A stretch of 64,000 nucleotides of DNA, from NCBI GenBank assembly GCA_938020505.1, contig CALIHR010000014.1, forward strand, positions 12,105 through 76,104, given 5' to 3'. The position numbers were made by a program, and so were the translations under genes. Source of the stretch: an uncultured Actinobaculum sp. Lineage in GTDB: Bacteria; Actinomycetota; Actinomycetes; Actinomycetales; Actinomycetaceae. The notes beneath the pieces were generated by a model. It had not been told where the DNA came from. It did not search any database and worked only from the letters and a program-made list of their open reading frames with translations. This document shows, in pieces, positions 28,920 through 36,767 of this stretch. Within the stretch, counting starts at the first letter, position 1. The number at the start of each line of letters is the position of its first letter.

Positions 28920-29921
28920 TCAGGCGCCGAGGATCGCGGTCAGCAGAGCCATGCGGATCGACACCGAGTGGAGGATCGACTCGAAGCACAGCTGGTTCGG
29001 GGTGTCGTCGATTGCGAGGTCCATCTCGCCCGCGCGGCGCGGAAGCGTGTGGGTCACATAGATCATGTGCCCCTTCTCGCGCTCCTCGTCAAGGGTCTCG
29101 TGCTTGACGAAGTAATCGTCCATCACCTTCTTGAAGGCCTCGGCGGTGGCGCCGGCGGGAGCCGAGCAGCCGGGCAGGTAGACGAGGTCTTTGTCCCGAA
29201 TGAACTCGTTGAAGGAGTCCTTCTCGAAGTCGTAGGCCTCTTCGAGCTTGGCGTTCGGGTAGTTCTTCTTGATGTTCTCGATGACCTCGCGGGGAACGGC
29301 TTTGTCCTTGGGAGATGCGATGGTCACCTCGGCGCCCAGCCGTGCCAGGCCCTGCGCCATCGAGTGGCCGGTGCGCGCCTCGATCATGTCCGCGGCGGCC
29401 ACCGTGACCTTGAGCCCGTCGATGTGGCCGAACTTGCGCCACAGGGTGTACAGGTCGAGCAGCGCCTGGGTCGGATGCTCCCAGTGGCCCCAGCCGCCGT
29501 TGATGACCGGCGCGGAACTGTACGACGCGCCTTCGCGCGCGTCGACGTCGTTCGGGTGGCGCAACACGATGACGTTGGCGTACTGGGAGACGCAGCGGAG
29601 CATGTCCGCCAGCGACTCTTCCTTCGCGATCGACGACGTCGTCTGCGGGGTGTTTTCGACGATGACGTTGCCGCCCATGCGGTACATCGCCGTCTCGAAG
29701 CTCATGCGCGTGCGCGTCGAGGGCTGGAAGAAGAGAAGCGAGACGATGGCGTCGGGGTACAACTGCCAGTTTCCGCGATTTTGCAGCTCGAGGTTGCGTC
29801 CCAGCTCGAAGAGCGCGAGCAGCTGGTCGTTCGTCATCGAATTGATCGAGATGAAACTCTGCCCCTCGAAGTCGACCTCTCGGATAAGAGACTTGATCGA
29901 CTGCATAGGAAGTGGTGCCAC
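28920..29921 (-). CDS. Aspartate/ornithine carbamoyltransferase family protein of unknown acceptor, ureide-linked
   Basis: A 333-residue transcarbamylase closest to the PyrB branch. Carbamoyl phosphate ligands are intact: FFQPSTRTRMSFE (S68-R72), the 80s-loop SSIAKEESLAD (K100), RHP (R121), HPTQALLDLYTL (H149, Q152), ARTGHS (R183) and THTLPRR. The aspartate-binding RxQ of PyrB (R229, Q231 in Escherichia coli) aligns with G251 and S253 in VYLPGCSAP, so aspartate is an unlikely acceptor. It is 34 bp after allB and followed by DUF3830. I infer a role on a ureido intermediate, perhaps releasing carbamoyl phosphate. Start GTG at 29921 with GGAGG 7 nt upstream. Oxamate transcarbamylase is one candidate activity. 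Confidence 0.85.
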   Translation of the reverse strand: MAPLPMQSIKSLIREVDFEGQSFISINSMTNDQLLALFELGRNLELQNRGNWQLYPDAIVSLLFFQPSTRTRMSFETAMYRMGGNVIVENTPQTTSSIAKEESLADMLRCVSQYANVIVLRHPNDVDAREGASYSSAPVINGGWGHWEHPTQALLDLYTLWRKFGHIDGLKVTVAAADMIEARTGHSMAQGLARLGAEVTIASPKDKAVPREVIENIKKNYPNAKLEEAYDFEKDSFNEFIRDKDLVYLPGCSAPAGATAEAFKKVMDDYFVKHETLDEEREKGHMIYVTHTLPRRAGEMDLAIDDTPNQLCFESILHSVSIRMALLTAILGA

Positions 29922-29955
29922 GTGAGTTCCTCCTTAGTGGAATATGGCTTGGTGT

Positions 29956-31293
29956 TTACTTGTTGTCACGCGTGATTTCGCGCCCGCGCGCGGGGCCGTA
30001 GGGCTCGACGGGCTCGCCCGCCAGCCACGTCGCCTTGACGACGCCCGCGAGCTCCCTTCCGTGGTAAGGGGACACAGGGTTCTTGTGGAAAAGCTTGTCT
30101 TTGTCGACGACGAAAGTCTCATCCGGGGCCACCGCGACAAGGTCGGCGGCCGCTCCGACCTCGATGGAGCCTTTGCCCGCGAGGCCGACGGTCGCCGCCG
30201 GGTTCGCGCCCTGCCACCGAGCGACGTCGCCGAGGCTCGCCCCAAGCTTGCGCCCTTCCGTCCACACCGCGGAGAAACCGAGCTGAACCGAGGAAATTCC
30301 GCCCCATGCGGCGCCGAAGTCTCCGGTGTCGAGGTGCTTGAGCTCGGCCGTGGACGGCGAATGGTCCGATGCGACGAGGTCGATGACGCCCTCTTGGAGC
30401 GCCTTCCACAGGCCCATTCGGTTGTCATGGCCGCGCAGAGGCGGGCAGCACTTGTATTCGGTGGCGCCGTCGGGAATCTCCTCGGCGTCGAAGGTCAGGT
30501 AGTGCGGCGCCGTCTCGACGGTTATCGGCAGGCCTTCGGCCTTCGCCCTCCGAATGGAATCGACGGCGCCCGCCGAACCGAGGTGCAGGATGTGCGCGCG
30601 GCACCCCGTCTGGCGAACGGCTTCGACGACGAAATCGATCGAGGCGTTCTCCGCTTCGGCCGGATGCGAGTTCATGAAGGCCTCGTAGGAGCGCCCGTCG
30701 CACCCCGGCGCGGAGTTGAGGATCGAGGCGTCCTCCGCGTGAATGATGAGGAGGCCGCCGAAGGAGGCGATCTCCTTCATCGCCGCCAGCAGCGTGGGCC
30801 GGTCGACGTACGGGTACTCGTCGAGCCCCGAATCGCCGAGGAAGCATTTGAAGCCGAAGACTCCCGCTTCCCACATCGGCCGCAGCTCCTCGATGTTCCC
30901 CGGTATGACGCCGCCCCAAAATCCGACGTCCATGGAAAGCTTGCCGCGCGCCGCCCCTTTCTTCAGCTCGAGGTTTTCGAGCGAGGTGGTGCACGGGCTC
31001 GAATTCAAGGGCATGTCGACGAGGGTCGTGAATCCTCCCGCCGCGGCGGCCCGGGTGGCCGTCTCATACCCTTCCCATTCCGTGCGTCCCGGTTCGTTGA
31101 CGTGAACGTGAATGTCGATCAGACCCGGCATGAGAGCCTGGTCGTCGGGAACGAGCACTTCCTCGTCGGCTTCCCACGGGGCGTCCTTTTCGAGGATTCC
31201 AACCACTGTGCCGTCTTCGACGGCAATCGCCGCGGGCCTTTCGCCGTCGGGAAGCACGACGCGCTCGGCGCGCCAAATCTTCCTCGTTGTCAT
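29956..31293 (-). CDS. allB: Allantoinase
   Basis: A 445-residue cyclic amidohydrolase that opens the hydantoin ring of allantoin to allantoate. The metal-binding HVH (62-64) lies in GLIDIHVHVNEPGRTEWEG, the bridging carboxylated Lys is K149 in FGFKCFLG, and ASDHSP supplies the catalytic Asp. EPGRTEWEG and LVDMPLNSSP favour allantoinase over dihydroorotase or hydantoinase. AAAGGG lies 8 nt before the ATG. It is the first gene of allB-carbamoyltransferase-DUF3830 and is divergent from the IclR gene, with two TTCCAC boxes upstream. Confidence 0.93.
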   Translation of the reverse strand: MTTRKIWRAERVVLPDGERPAAIAVEDGTVVGILEKDAPWEADEEVLVPDDQALMPGLIDIHVHVNEPGRTEWEGYETATRAAAAGGFTTLVDMPLNSSPCTTSLENLELKKGAARGKLSMDVGFWGGVIPGNIEELRPMWEAGVFGFKCFLGDSGLDEYPYVDRPTLLAAMKEIASFGGLLIIHAEDASILNSAPGCDGRSYEAFMNSHPAEAENASIDFVVEAVRQTGCRAHILHLGSAGAVDSIRRAKAEGLPITVETAPHYLTFDAEEIPDGATEYKCCPPLRGHDNRMGLWKALQEGVIDLVASDHSPSTAELKHLDTGDFGAAWGGISSVQLGFSAVWTEGRKLGASLGDVARWQGANPAATVGLAGKGSIEVGAAADLVAVAPDETFVVDKDKLFHKNPVSPYHGRELAGVVKATWLAGEPVEPYGPARGREITRDNK

Positions 31294-31343
31294 TGGTGTT
31301 TCCCTTTCTAAATCGTCGTTGATCTGGGAACTTCGCGCTCTCT

Positions 31344-31379
31344 TTCCACGATTCTAACGCAAAATTCCACGATGCGGAA
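31344..31379. promoter_or_regulatory. Candidate IclR operator in front of allB
   Basis: TTCCACGAT starts at 31344 and again at 31365, exactly 21 bp apart. The second copy extends to the imperfect palindrome TTCCACGATGCGGAA (31365-31379), which recurs identically at 36447-36461 before the permease/racemase operon. Size and symmetry fit IclR-family operators. Confidence 0.65.
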
Positions 31380-31500
31380 GCGGAAAGAAAACGTCGCTTT
31401 TATCCAGTTTTGATTTCATTAGTTATGTTTTGAGGTTTTTAGCTTTTCTCAGCTTGCGAGGCGTGCGCGGCTAGCCGCAGTCCTCGCCAAACCGATGGGG

Positions 31501-31521
31501 TAGGCTACGTAAGTCAGCCTA
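31501..31521. promoter_or_regulatory. Inverted repeat just upstream of the iclR-type gene
   Basis: TAGGCT-N9-AGCCTA (31501-31521) abuts the AAGGAG ribosome binding site of the regulator gene. It may be an autoregulatory site, and TAGGCT itself is a possible -10 box. Confidence 0.4.
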
Positions 31522-31532
31522 AGGAGCAGCTT

Positions 31533-32324
31533 ATGTCCACCGAGAAGCAAACCTCGCGATCAAATTCCACGGTTCAGGCTGTGAGCCGTGCCTTCGACAT
31601 ACTTGAAATCGTCGCCTCCGCCGGTTCCCCGATCAGCATGACGGACATTTGCAAACAGGCGAAGCTGCCGAGGCCCACCGCCCACCGCCTCCTGCGCACG
31701 CTCATGGCCAGCGGTTACATCTATCAAACGCCGCACAGGAAATACGCCCTGGGCACCCGGCTCATCTCGCTCTCGCGCTACGCGGGCGGCGCCCTCGGGG
31801 TGGCCCTCCGCCCGATTCTCACGAAGGCCGTCGTCACCCTGGACGAATCGGTTTCTGTGGCGATGCTCGACCAAGACTATGCGCGATACATCTCCCACGT
31901 CCCCTCCGAGCGCGCACGGCGCATGTTCACCGAGGTCGGAAACCAGGTCTCCCTCCACGCCACCGGCGTCGGCAAGGCGATTCTCGCGGCCATGCCCCAT
32001 GCTCAGGCCCTCGCCACGATCGAACGGGCCCAGCTGCGCGCCTTCACGCCGACGACGATCACCGACAAGGACGAACTCATACGGGAAATCGAACTGACCC
32101 GCGAGCGCTCCTACGCACTCGACAACGGCGAGCACGAACGCGGGCTGCGCTGCGTGGCCGTTCCGGTTCCCGGCGACCTGTATCTCGCCGTCTCCGTTTC
32201 GGCCCCCGCCGAGCGAATCACGGACTACCTCATCAAAAACTCGATAGTTCCGACGCTGTACTGCGCCGCCGACGACATCGCCGGCGCCCTCTCGGCGGAG
32301 GCCGACCGCCCCGCTCAGCCCTGA
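31533..32324 (+). CDS. IclR family transcriptional regulator
   Basis: A 263-residue regulator. The N-terminal winged helix-turn-helix is at about 12-75 (VQAVSRAFDILEIV, LPRPTAHRLLRTL, YALGTRL) and the C-terminal ligand-binding IclR domain follows (RARRMFTEVGNQVSLHATGVGKAILA; DNGEHERGLRCVAVPV). AllR of Escherichia coli, which senses glyoxylate and allantoin, is of this family. Placement divergent from allB makes it the likely regulator of the ureide island. AAGGAG lies 6 nt before the ATG. Its end overlaps the convergent permease gene by 10 bp. Confidence 0.93.
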   Translation: MSTEKQTSRSNSTVQAVSRAFDILEIVASAGSPISMTDICKQAKLPRPTAHRLLRTLMASGYIYQTPHRKYALGTRLISLSRYAGGALGVALRPILTKAVVTLDESVSVAMLDQDYARYISHVPSERARRMFTEVGNQVSLHATGVGKAILAAMPHAQALATIERAQLRAFTPTTITDKDELIREIELTRERSYALDNGEHERGLRCVAVPVPGDLYLAVSVSAPAERITDYLIKNSIVPTLYCAADDIAGALSAEADRPAQP

Positions 32325-33871
32325 GCTTCGGCAGCCTCGCTCGCGTTCCCGGCTTCGGCGGCCATTGCGGCGGCGACGGACCCGCGAAGGGACTCGTCGT
32401 TCCTCATCGTCAGGTAAGTCAGAAGGCCGCCGAGGGCCGCGCCTATGAACCATGAGAAGGAGGACGCCGCCTCGAAGAACGGCATGTCGAGGGCGGGCGT
32501 GCCGTCTTCCGCGGCAAAGGGGGCGTCTTTGCCCGTCTTCGCAAGGACTCCGAGGATCACGAAGGCCGCGGAGACGACCGACGAGCCTACAGTCACCCAT
32601 ACGGCCTTCATGTTCCAGCCCTTGGCGTAGGTGTAGTGCCCCTCTTCCTTGAACAGATCCTGCACGAGCACCTTCTGCCTGCGCAAGATGAAATAGTCGA
32701 CCATGATGATCCCGAACAGCGGCCCGAGCACTGCGCCGACTCCTTCGAGGAAGATGTTGACGACGACGGGGTTCTTGTACAGCTGCCAGGGAAGGATGAC
32801 CAGGGCGATGCAGGCCGAGATGAGCCCGCCCTTCTTGAAGTCGATGTGCTTGGGGGCGGCGTTGGCAAGGTCGTACGCCGGCGAGACGAAGTTCGCCACG
32901 ACGTTGATGCCGAGGGTCGCCACCGCAAAGGTGACCGCCCCGAGGATCGCGGCCAGCATCGAGTCGATGCGGCCGACCACTTCGACGGGGTCGAAGATGT
33001 GGTCTCCATAGACCTCGTAAGTTCCCGCCGTCACGAGCACCGAGACCACGGAGAAGGCGATGAAGTTGACGGGAAGCCCCCACAGATTGGCCCGCGTCAC
33101 CGACCGGCGGTCGGGCGCATTGCGCGAAAAGTCGCAGAAGTTGAGCATGAGGGTGGAGAAGTAGCTGACCGTCAACGCAGTGGCCGCGAGGAATGCGTGA
33201 AGCGTTCCGAACTCCGGCGTCCTATTGCTGAGATTGAGGTTCACCTGCCAGCCGGCCCGGTAGAGAATGTAGACGGTGAGAAGGGCCATGACCACCCACA
33301 CGGCCGGCCCCGCCCAGTCCTGAAAGCGGCGGATCGTCTCCATGCCGTTGCGCAGCAGCAAAAGCTGAAGCGCCCACATGAGGAGGAACGCTATCCATCC
33401 GATCAGCGACAGGCCCAAGAATTCCTGCTTTGTCAGCAGGTGATTCTTCTCCAGTCCGGGAGCAAGCTTGAGTATGAGTATGACGACCGCGTTGGAGGCG
33501 AGATAGGTCTGGATGCCGTACCAGACGATGGCGACGAAGCCTCGGATGAGCGCGGGGACGTTGGCGCCGAAGGTGCCGAAGGCGATGCGCGCGAGAACCG
33601 GGTACGGCAGCCCCGTCGCCTGCCCCATCCACCCTGAGAGGTTCATAAGCATGAAGGCGATGATGATGCCGAAGGTCAGCGACAAGAAGACATTTCCGGC
33701 GCCCAGCCCCAAGACGAAGAGCCCCGCGGCGAATTTGTACCCGCCGATCGAGTGGATGTCTGACATCCACATGGCGAAAAGGGAGTAGAACGTCCAGGTT
33801 CGTTGTTCGGCCGGAGCCAGGTCCTCGTTGTACAGCCGTGGCGAAAGGCCCTCGGGAACTTGTGTACTCAC
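32315..33871 (-). CDS. NCS1 family nucleobase/ureide:cation symporter
   Basis: A 518-residue transporter with about twelve membrane helices. Family landmarks include the NPL-like N-terminal hydrophilic part, WMSDIHSIGGYKFAAG in helix 1, GTFGANVPALIRGFVAIVWYG, NFCDFSRNAPDRRS, SPAYDLANAAPKHI and IMVDYFILRRQKV. NCS1 members import allantoin, hydantoins, uracil, purines or vitamins; context favours a ureide or purine. The GTG start at 33871 with AAAGGA 5 nt upstream is preferred over an upstream ATG. The C-terminus is Ala/Glu rich. Confidence 0.92.
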   Translation of the reverse strand: MSTQVPEGLSPRLYNEDLAPAEQRTWTFYSLFAMWMSDIHSIGGYKFAAGLFVLGLGAGNVFLSLTFGIIIAFMLMNLSGWMGQATGLPYPVLARIAFGTFGANVPALIRGFVAIVWYGIQTYLASNAVVILILKLAPGLEKNHLLTKQEFLGLSLIGWIAFLLMWALQLLLLRNGMETIRRFQDWAGPAVWVVMALLTVYILYRAGWQVNLNLSNRTPEFGTLHAFLAATALTVSYFSTLMLNFCDFSRNAPDRRSVTRANLWGLPVNFIAFSVVSVLVTAGTYEVYGDHIFDPVEVVGRIDSMLAAILGAVTFAVATLGINVVANFVSPAYDLANAAPKHIDFKKGGLISACIALVILPWQLYKNPVVVNIFLEGVGAVLGPLFGIIMVDYFILRRQKVLVQDLFKEEGHYTYAKGWNMKAVWVTVGSSVVSAAFVILGVLAKTGKDAPFAAEDGTPALDMPFFEAASSFSWFIGAALGGLLTYLTMRNDESLRGSVAAAMAAEAGNASEAAEAQG

Positions 33872-34024
33872 GGAATTCCTTTCTGTAGGCGGTTTGCGGC
33901 GGCGTCGCCGCAAACCGGCGGCGTCCCTTTCGGGACTCCCCCGCAATGCAAGAGTCGGCCGCAGCCCGCGGGGTGATGGGAACGGCCAGCAGACCTTTCG
34001 GTCCGGTTCGGCTGCGTCCGCTGA

Positions 34025-34079
34025 GTTGCGTGATGCGGACGCGGCCGACTGGTTGCGTGACGGATTCAGTTGTGCGTGA
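34025..34079. repeat. Three TTGCGTGA-like repeats between the racemase and permease genes
   Basis: GTTGCGTGA (34025), GTTGCGTGA (34052) and GTGCGTGA (34072) lie in the 231-bp spacer upstream of the first NCS1 gene. This could be a regulatory element; evidence is only the repetition. Confidence 0.35.
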
Positions 34080-34102
34080 CAGACGCCGCAACGCGGCGGG
34101 CT

Positions 34103-34879
34103 TTAGGCGCGACGGTCTGACGGATCCTGCTGCGCGCTCGATCCTCCCCGTGAGATGTGGCGCGACAGCGGCCAAGAGACGATTGTCTTGGGCCGCGGCG
34201 GCGCGTACGTGCGCGCCTTCGACGTCTTCAGGCCGAGCCCCACGAGGGATTCGGCGAGCTTGACGGCCGCGGCGACGCCGTCGACCACGGGCGCGCCGGT
34301 CCTCTCCTCGATTGCCTTGTCGAGGCCGGCCATTCCCCCGCAGCCGAGCACAATCACTTCGGCGCCGTCTTCCTTCAAAGCGAGCTCGGCCTGCCTGACG
34401 ATCGCGTCGACCACCGCGCTCTCCTCCCCTTCGAGCTCCAGAACGCCCAGGCCCGACGATCGAACGGAGGCGCAGTGGCTCGACAGGCCGCCCAGAAGCA
34501 GCCGCTCCTCGATGAGGGGAACCGCGCGGTCGAGGGTGGTGACCACGGAATAGCGGTAGCCCAGGAGCATCGCCAGATGGGCGGCGGCGTCGGTGATGTC
34601 GACGACGGGCGCTTCGAGGAGCTCTTTGAGCCCCTCCTGGCCGTGTTCGCCGAATCCGGCTTGGACCACGGCGTCGTAGGGCTCGTCGTATGCGAGAACC
34701 CTGTCCATGACGGCGACGGCGGCGAGGTAGCTTTCCATGTTCCCCTCGCACGAGTCGGCGCCGAAGAAGGGCGTGAGGCCGACGATCTCGGTTCCGGGCG
34801 ACGCCGCGGCCGCGGCGCCCTTGCGGATCGACTCGGTCATCGACTCGGTTGTGTTGACGTTGACGACGAGGATTCTCAT
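34103..34879 (-). CDS. Asp/Glu/hydantoin racemase family protein, possibly allantoin racemase-like
   Basis: A 258-residue member of the Asp/Glu racemase superfamily closest to hydantoin/allantoin racemases (ILVVNVNTTESMT at the N-terminus, VVDITDAAAHLAMLLG, VIVLGCGGMAGLD). Racemases of this type use two Cys. The second is present (C180 in LGCGGM) but the first is Gly75 (QAGFGEHG, where allantoin racemase has a Cys-Phe-Gly motif). It may therefore use another acid/base group or have another reaction. ATGA overlap with the upstream permease stop shows one operon. Confidence 0.85.
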   Translation of the reverse strand: MRILVVNVNTTESMTESIRKGAAAAASPGTEIVGLTPFFGADSCEGNMESYLAAVAVMDRVLAYDEPYDAVVQAGFGEHGQEGLKELLEAPVVDITDAAAHLAMLLGYRYSVVTTLDRAVPLIEERLLLGGLSSHCASVRSSGLGVLELEGEESAVVDAIVRQAELALKEDGAEVIVLGCGGMAGLDKAIEERTGAPVVDGVAAAVKLAESLVGLGLKTSKARTYAPPRPKTIVSWPLSRHISRGGSSAQQDPSDRRA

Positions 34880-36381
34880 GCTTGGCTTCCTTCCTTGCGT
34901 TGCGCGCTGAAAGCGCCGCCGAGCTCGCCGCGACCCACGTAGCTTCCGGCTGCAGCACGACCCACGCCGTAGCCGCCGAGCTCGCCGCGACCCACGCCGT
35001 AGCCTTCAGTTTCGGCGTACCGTCTCAGGCTGGAAGGCACCGGCGTCATGAACAGATAGTAAATGAGGCCTGCCGGGATGAGCGATGAGTACCATGCGAC
35101 CGATTCGAAGACGAAGGCCACGACGACGCCGACCAGGGTGGCGACGTAGGCGGCCCAGTTGACGCCCTTGAATCTGCCGTCCTTCTTGTACAGTTCGACG
35201 ACGTCGAGCCGCTGGCGGCGAATCAGATAGTAATCGACCGCCATGATCGCGAAGACCGGCCCGAGGAAAGCCGAATAGATCTGGACGAAGGTCTGCAGCC
35301 CGTCGGCCGACTCCTTGGAGACCAGCTTCCACGGGAAGGTGGCGATCGAAAGCAGGCCCACGAGGGCCACGGCGGGTTTGAACGGGACCTTGAAGATGTC
35401 TTGCAGCACGTAGACCGGGGGCACGACGTTGTTGAGGACGTTCGTCGTCACCTGCGCGAAGACGATGAACAAAAGCGTGACGATGAGAAGGAGCTTGTTG
35501 TCCACAGCCCCCGAGAAGACGTCGATGGGGTCTTTGGTTTTGGTGGCCTGCGAGACGATGAGCCCGATGAGCCCCATGAACACCGTCACGGGAAGGATCG
35601 AGAAAGCATAGATCGTGGTCAGCAGGCTGCGGCCCGTTCCCTTCGAGTGCTCGCGCGAATAGTCCGAGACATTGAGGATCATCGTGGCGTAGATGCCCAA
35701 GAACAGCATCGTCGCGTTCCAGAACTTCAGGCCCCACGTGCCTGCGTTCCCCGCCCCGAGCGACTCCGAAATCTGGTCTCCGTACTTCGCGACGGTGGAG
35801 GCGAACATGTAGATGAGCGAGAGGATGATGAAAACCGCTCCGACGTTCTCCAGCCATTTGATCCCCTTGAAGCCGAAGATGGACAGCAGCGTCTGAAGCC
35901 CGAGGAGGACGATGAAATAGAACCAGACGCTCTCGAAGCCGAAGATGATCCCCGAGCACGTCGAGAGGGCCGCGGCTCCGATCCAGCTCTGGAATCCGTA
36001 CCACACAAGGGCGGGGACGGCTCGCACGAGCCCCGGAAGGGCCGTTCCATGGAAGCCGAAAGACGCCCGCGCGTGAACGACGAATGGGATGCCGTACTTG
36101 TATCCGGCCGCCCCGTTGAGCATGAGGCAGAATCCGATGACGAAGCATCCAATCGTCATGGCGACGATCGACTGCAAGAGATTGAGCGTTCCCACCAGGC
36201 TCGAGCCCATCGTGAACGTTCCGATGGAAACGCAGCCGCCGAGCCAGGCGAAGAAGTAGGAGGTCTTGCCCATCGTTCGACGGGCCGTCGGCTGCAAGCT
36301 TTCGACAGTGCCGGTGGCCGCGATTTCAGCCCGCTCGGCAGGGGTGACGACGTCGCCGTCGCCAAGGAGTGTTGTCTTCAT
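34876..36381 (-). CDS. NCS1 family nucleobase/ureide:cation symporter (second copy)
   Basis: A 501-residue transporter, about twelve helices, of a different NCS1 branch from its neighbour (TSYFFAWLGGCVSIGTFTMGSSLVG, VHARASFGFHGTALPGLVRAVPALVWYGFQ in part, SDYSREHSKGTGRS, VVPPVYVLQDI, MAVDYYLIRRQR). The start at 36381 (MKTTLLGDGD) is chosen for its GAAGAGA ribosome binding site. The last 40 residues are Gly/Tyr/Arg repeats (GYGVGRGELGG) encoded by a 25-bp direct repeat. An IclR-type TTCCAC box pair lies 66-92 bp upstream. It overlaps the racemase gene by 4 bp. Confidence 0.92.
   Translation of the reverse strand: MKTTLLGDGDVVTPAERAEIAATGTVESLQPTARRTMGKTSYFFAWLGGCVSIGTFTMGSSLVGTLNLLQSIVAMTIGCFVIGFCLMLNGAAGYKYGIPFVVHARASFGFHGTALPGLVRAVPALVWYGFQSWIGAAALSTCSGIIFGFESVWFYFIVLLGLQTLLSIFGFKGIKWLENVGAVFIILSLIYMFASTVAKYGDQISESLGAGNAGTWGLKFWNATMLFLGIYATMILNVSDYSREHSKGTGRSLLTTIYAFSILPVTVFMGLIGLIVSQATKTKDPIDVFSGAVDNKLLLIVTLLFIVFAQVTTNVLNNVVPPVYVLQDIFKVPFKPAVALVGLLSIATFPWKLVSKESADGLQTFVQIYSAFLGPVFAIMAVDYYLIRRQRLDVVELYKKDGRFKGVNWAAYVATLVGVVVAFVFESVAWYSSLIPAGLIYYLFMTPVPSSLRRYAETEGYGVGRGELGGYGVGRAAAGSYVGRGELGGAFSAQRKEGSQA
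34915..34996. repeat. 25-bp perfect direct repeat in the permease C-terminal coding region
   Basis: 34915-34939 and 34972-34996 are identical over 25 bp with a 57-bp period, duplicating the GRGELGG peptide in the C-terminal tail of the second NCS1 permease. Confidence 0.8.
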
Positions 36382-36446
36382 TGACACATCTCTTCCCTTC
36401 AACTTCCGGTAGAACCGGTAGGTTTCCGTTGTCGGCGGGAGAGAAC

Positions 36447-36473
36447 TTCCACGATGCGGAATTAAAGTTCCAC
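36447..36473. promoter_or_regulatory. Candidate IclR operator in front of the permease/racemase operon
   Basis: TTCCACGATGCGGAA (36447-36461) is identical to the allB operator, and a second TTCCAC begins at 36468, again 21 bp from the first. The box pair is about 66-92 bp before the permease start. Confidence 0.65.
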
Positions 36474-36705
36474 ATGCCGACATACTCAGGTTAGAGACGC
36501 AGCCCACAGCAGGTCAAGGAGCGCGGCTGGCAAATCGACTTGAAGGAAGAATCGGGAAACGCGCGGCGCGCCGAGCGCGACGATGGTCCCAGCTGACGCC
36601 GCCTTCCTCGAGAAGGCACGCCCCGCCGCGGGCGGAGCGCAAACGAGTGCCCGAGGAGATCCCAAACCGCCGCGGCATGTCCGCCTCGGGCGGCCTCGGA
36701 CGCAA

Positions 36706-36741
36706 CGGAGGCGCGGGGCCCGAAAGAGCCCCGCGCCTCCG
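36706..36741 (-). terminator. rpsA terminator hairpin
   Basis: A perfect 14-bp stem (36706-36719 with 36728-36741) with an 8-nt loop lies 27 bp after the rpsA stop. No U-tract; typical of GC-rich actinobacterial terminators. Confidence 0.65.
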
Positions 36742-36767
36742 CAACCGGGCCGTCAAACGGCCAGCCG

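Noticed and set aside
28920..29921. Biosynthetic aspartate carbamoyltransferase (pyrB)
   Set aside because: The RxQ aspartate-binding pair is replaced and the neighbours are allantoin genes, not pyrR or pyrC. Kept as an alternative until the rest of the genome is seen.
29956..31293. Dihydroorotase (pyrC) or hydantoinase for the amidohydrolase
   Set aside because: The EPGRTEWEG and LVDMPLNSSP motifs and the gcl/hyi context fit allantoinase better.
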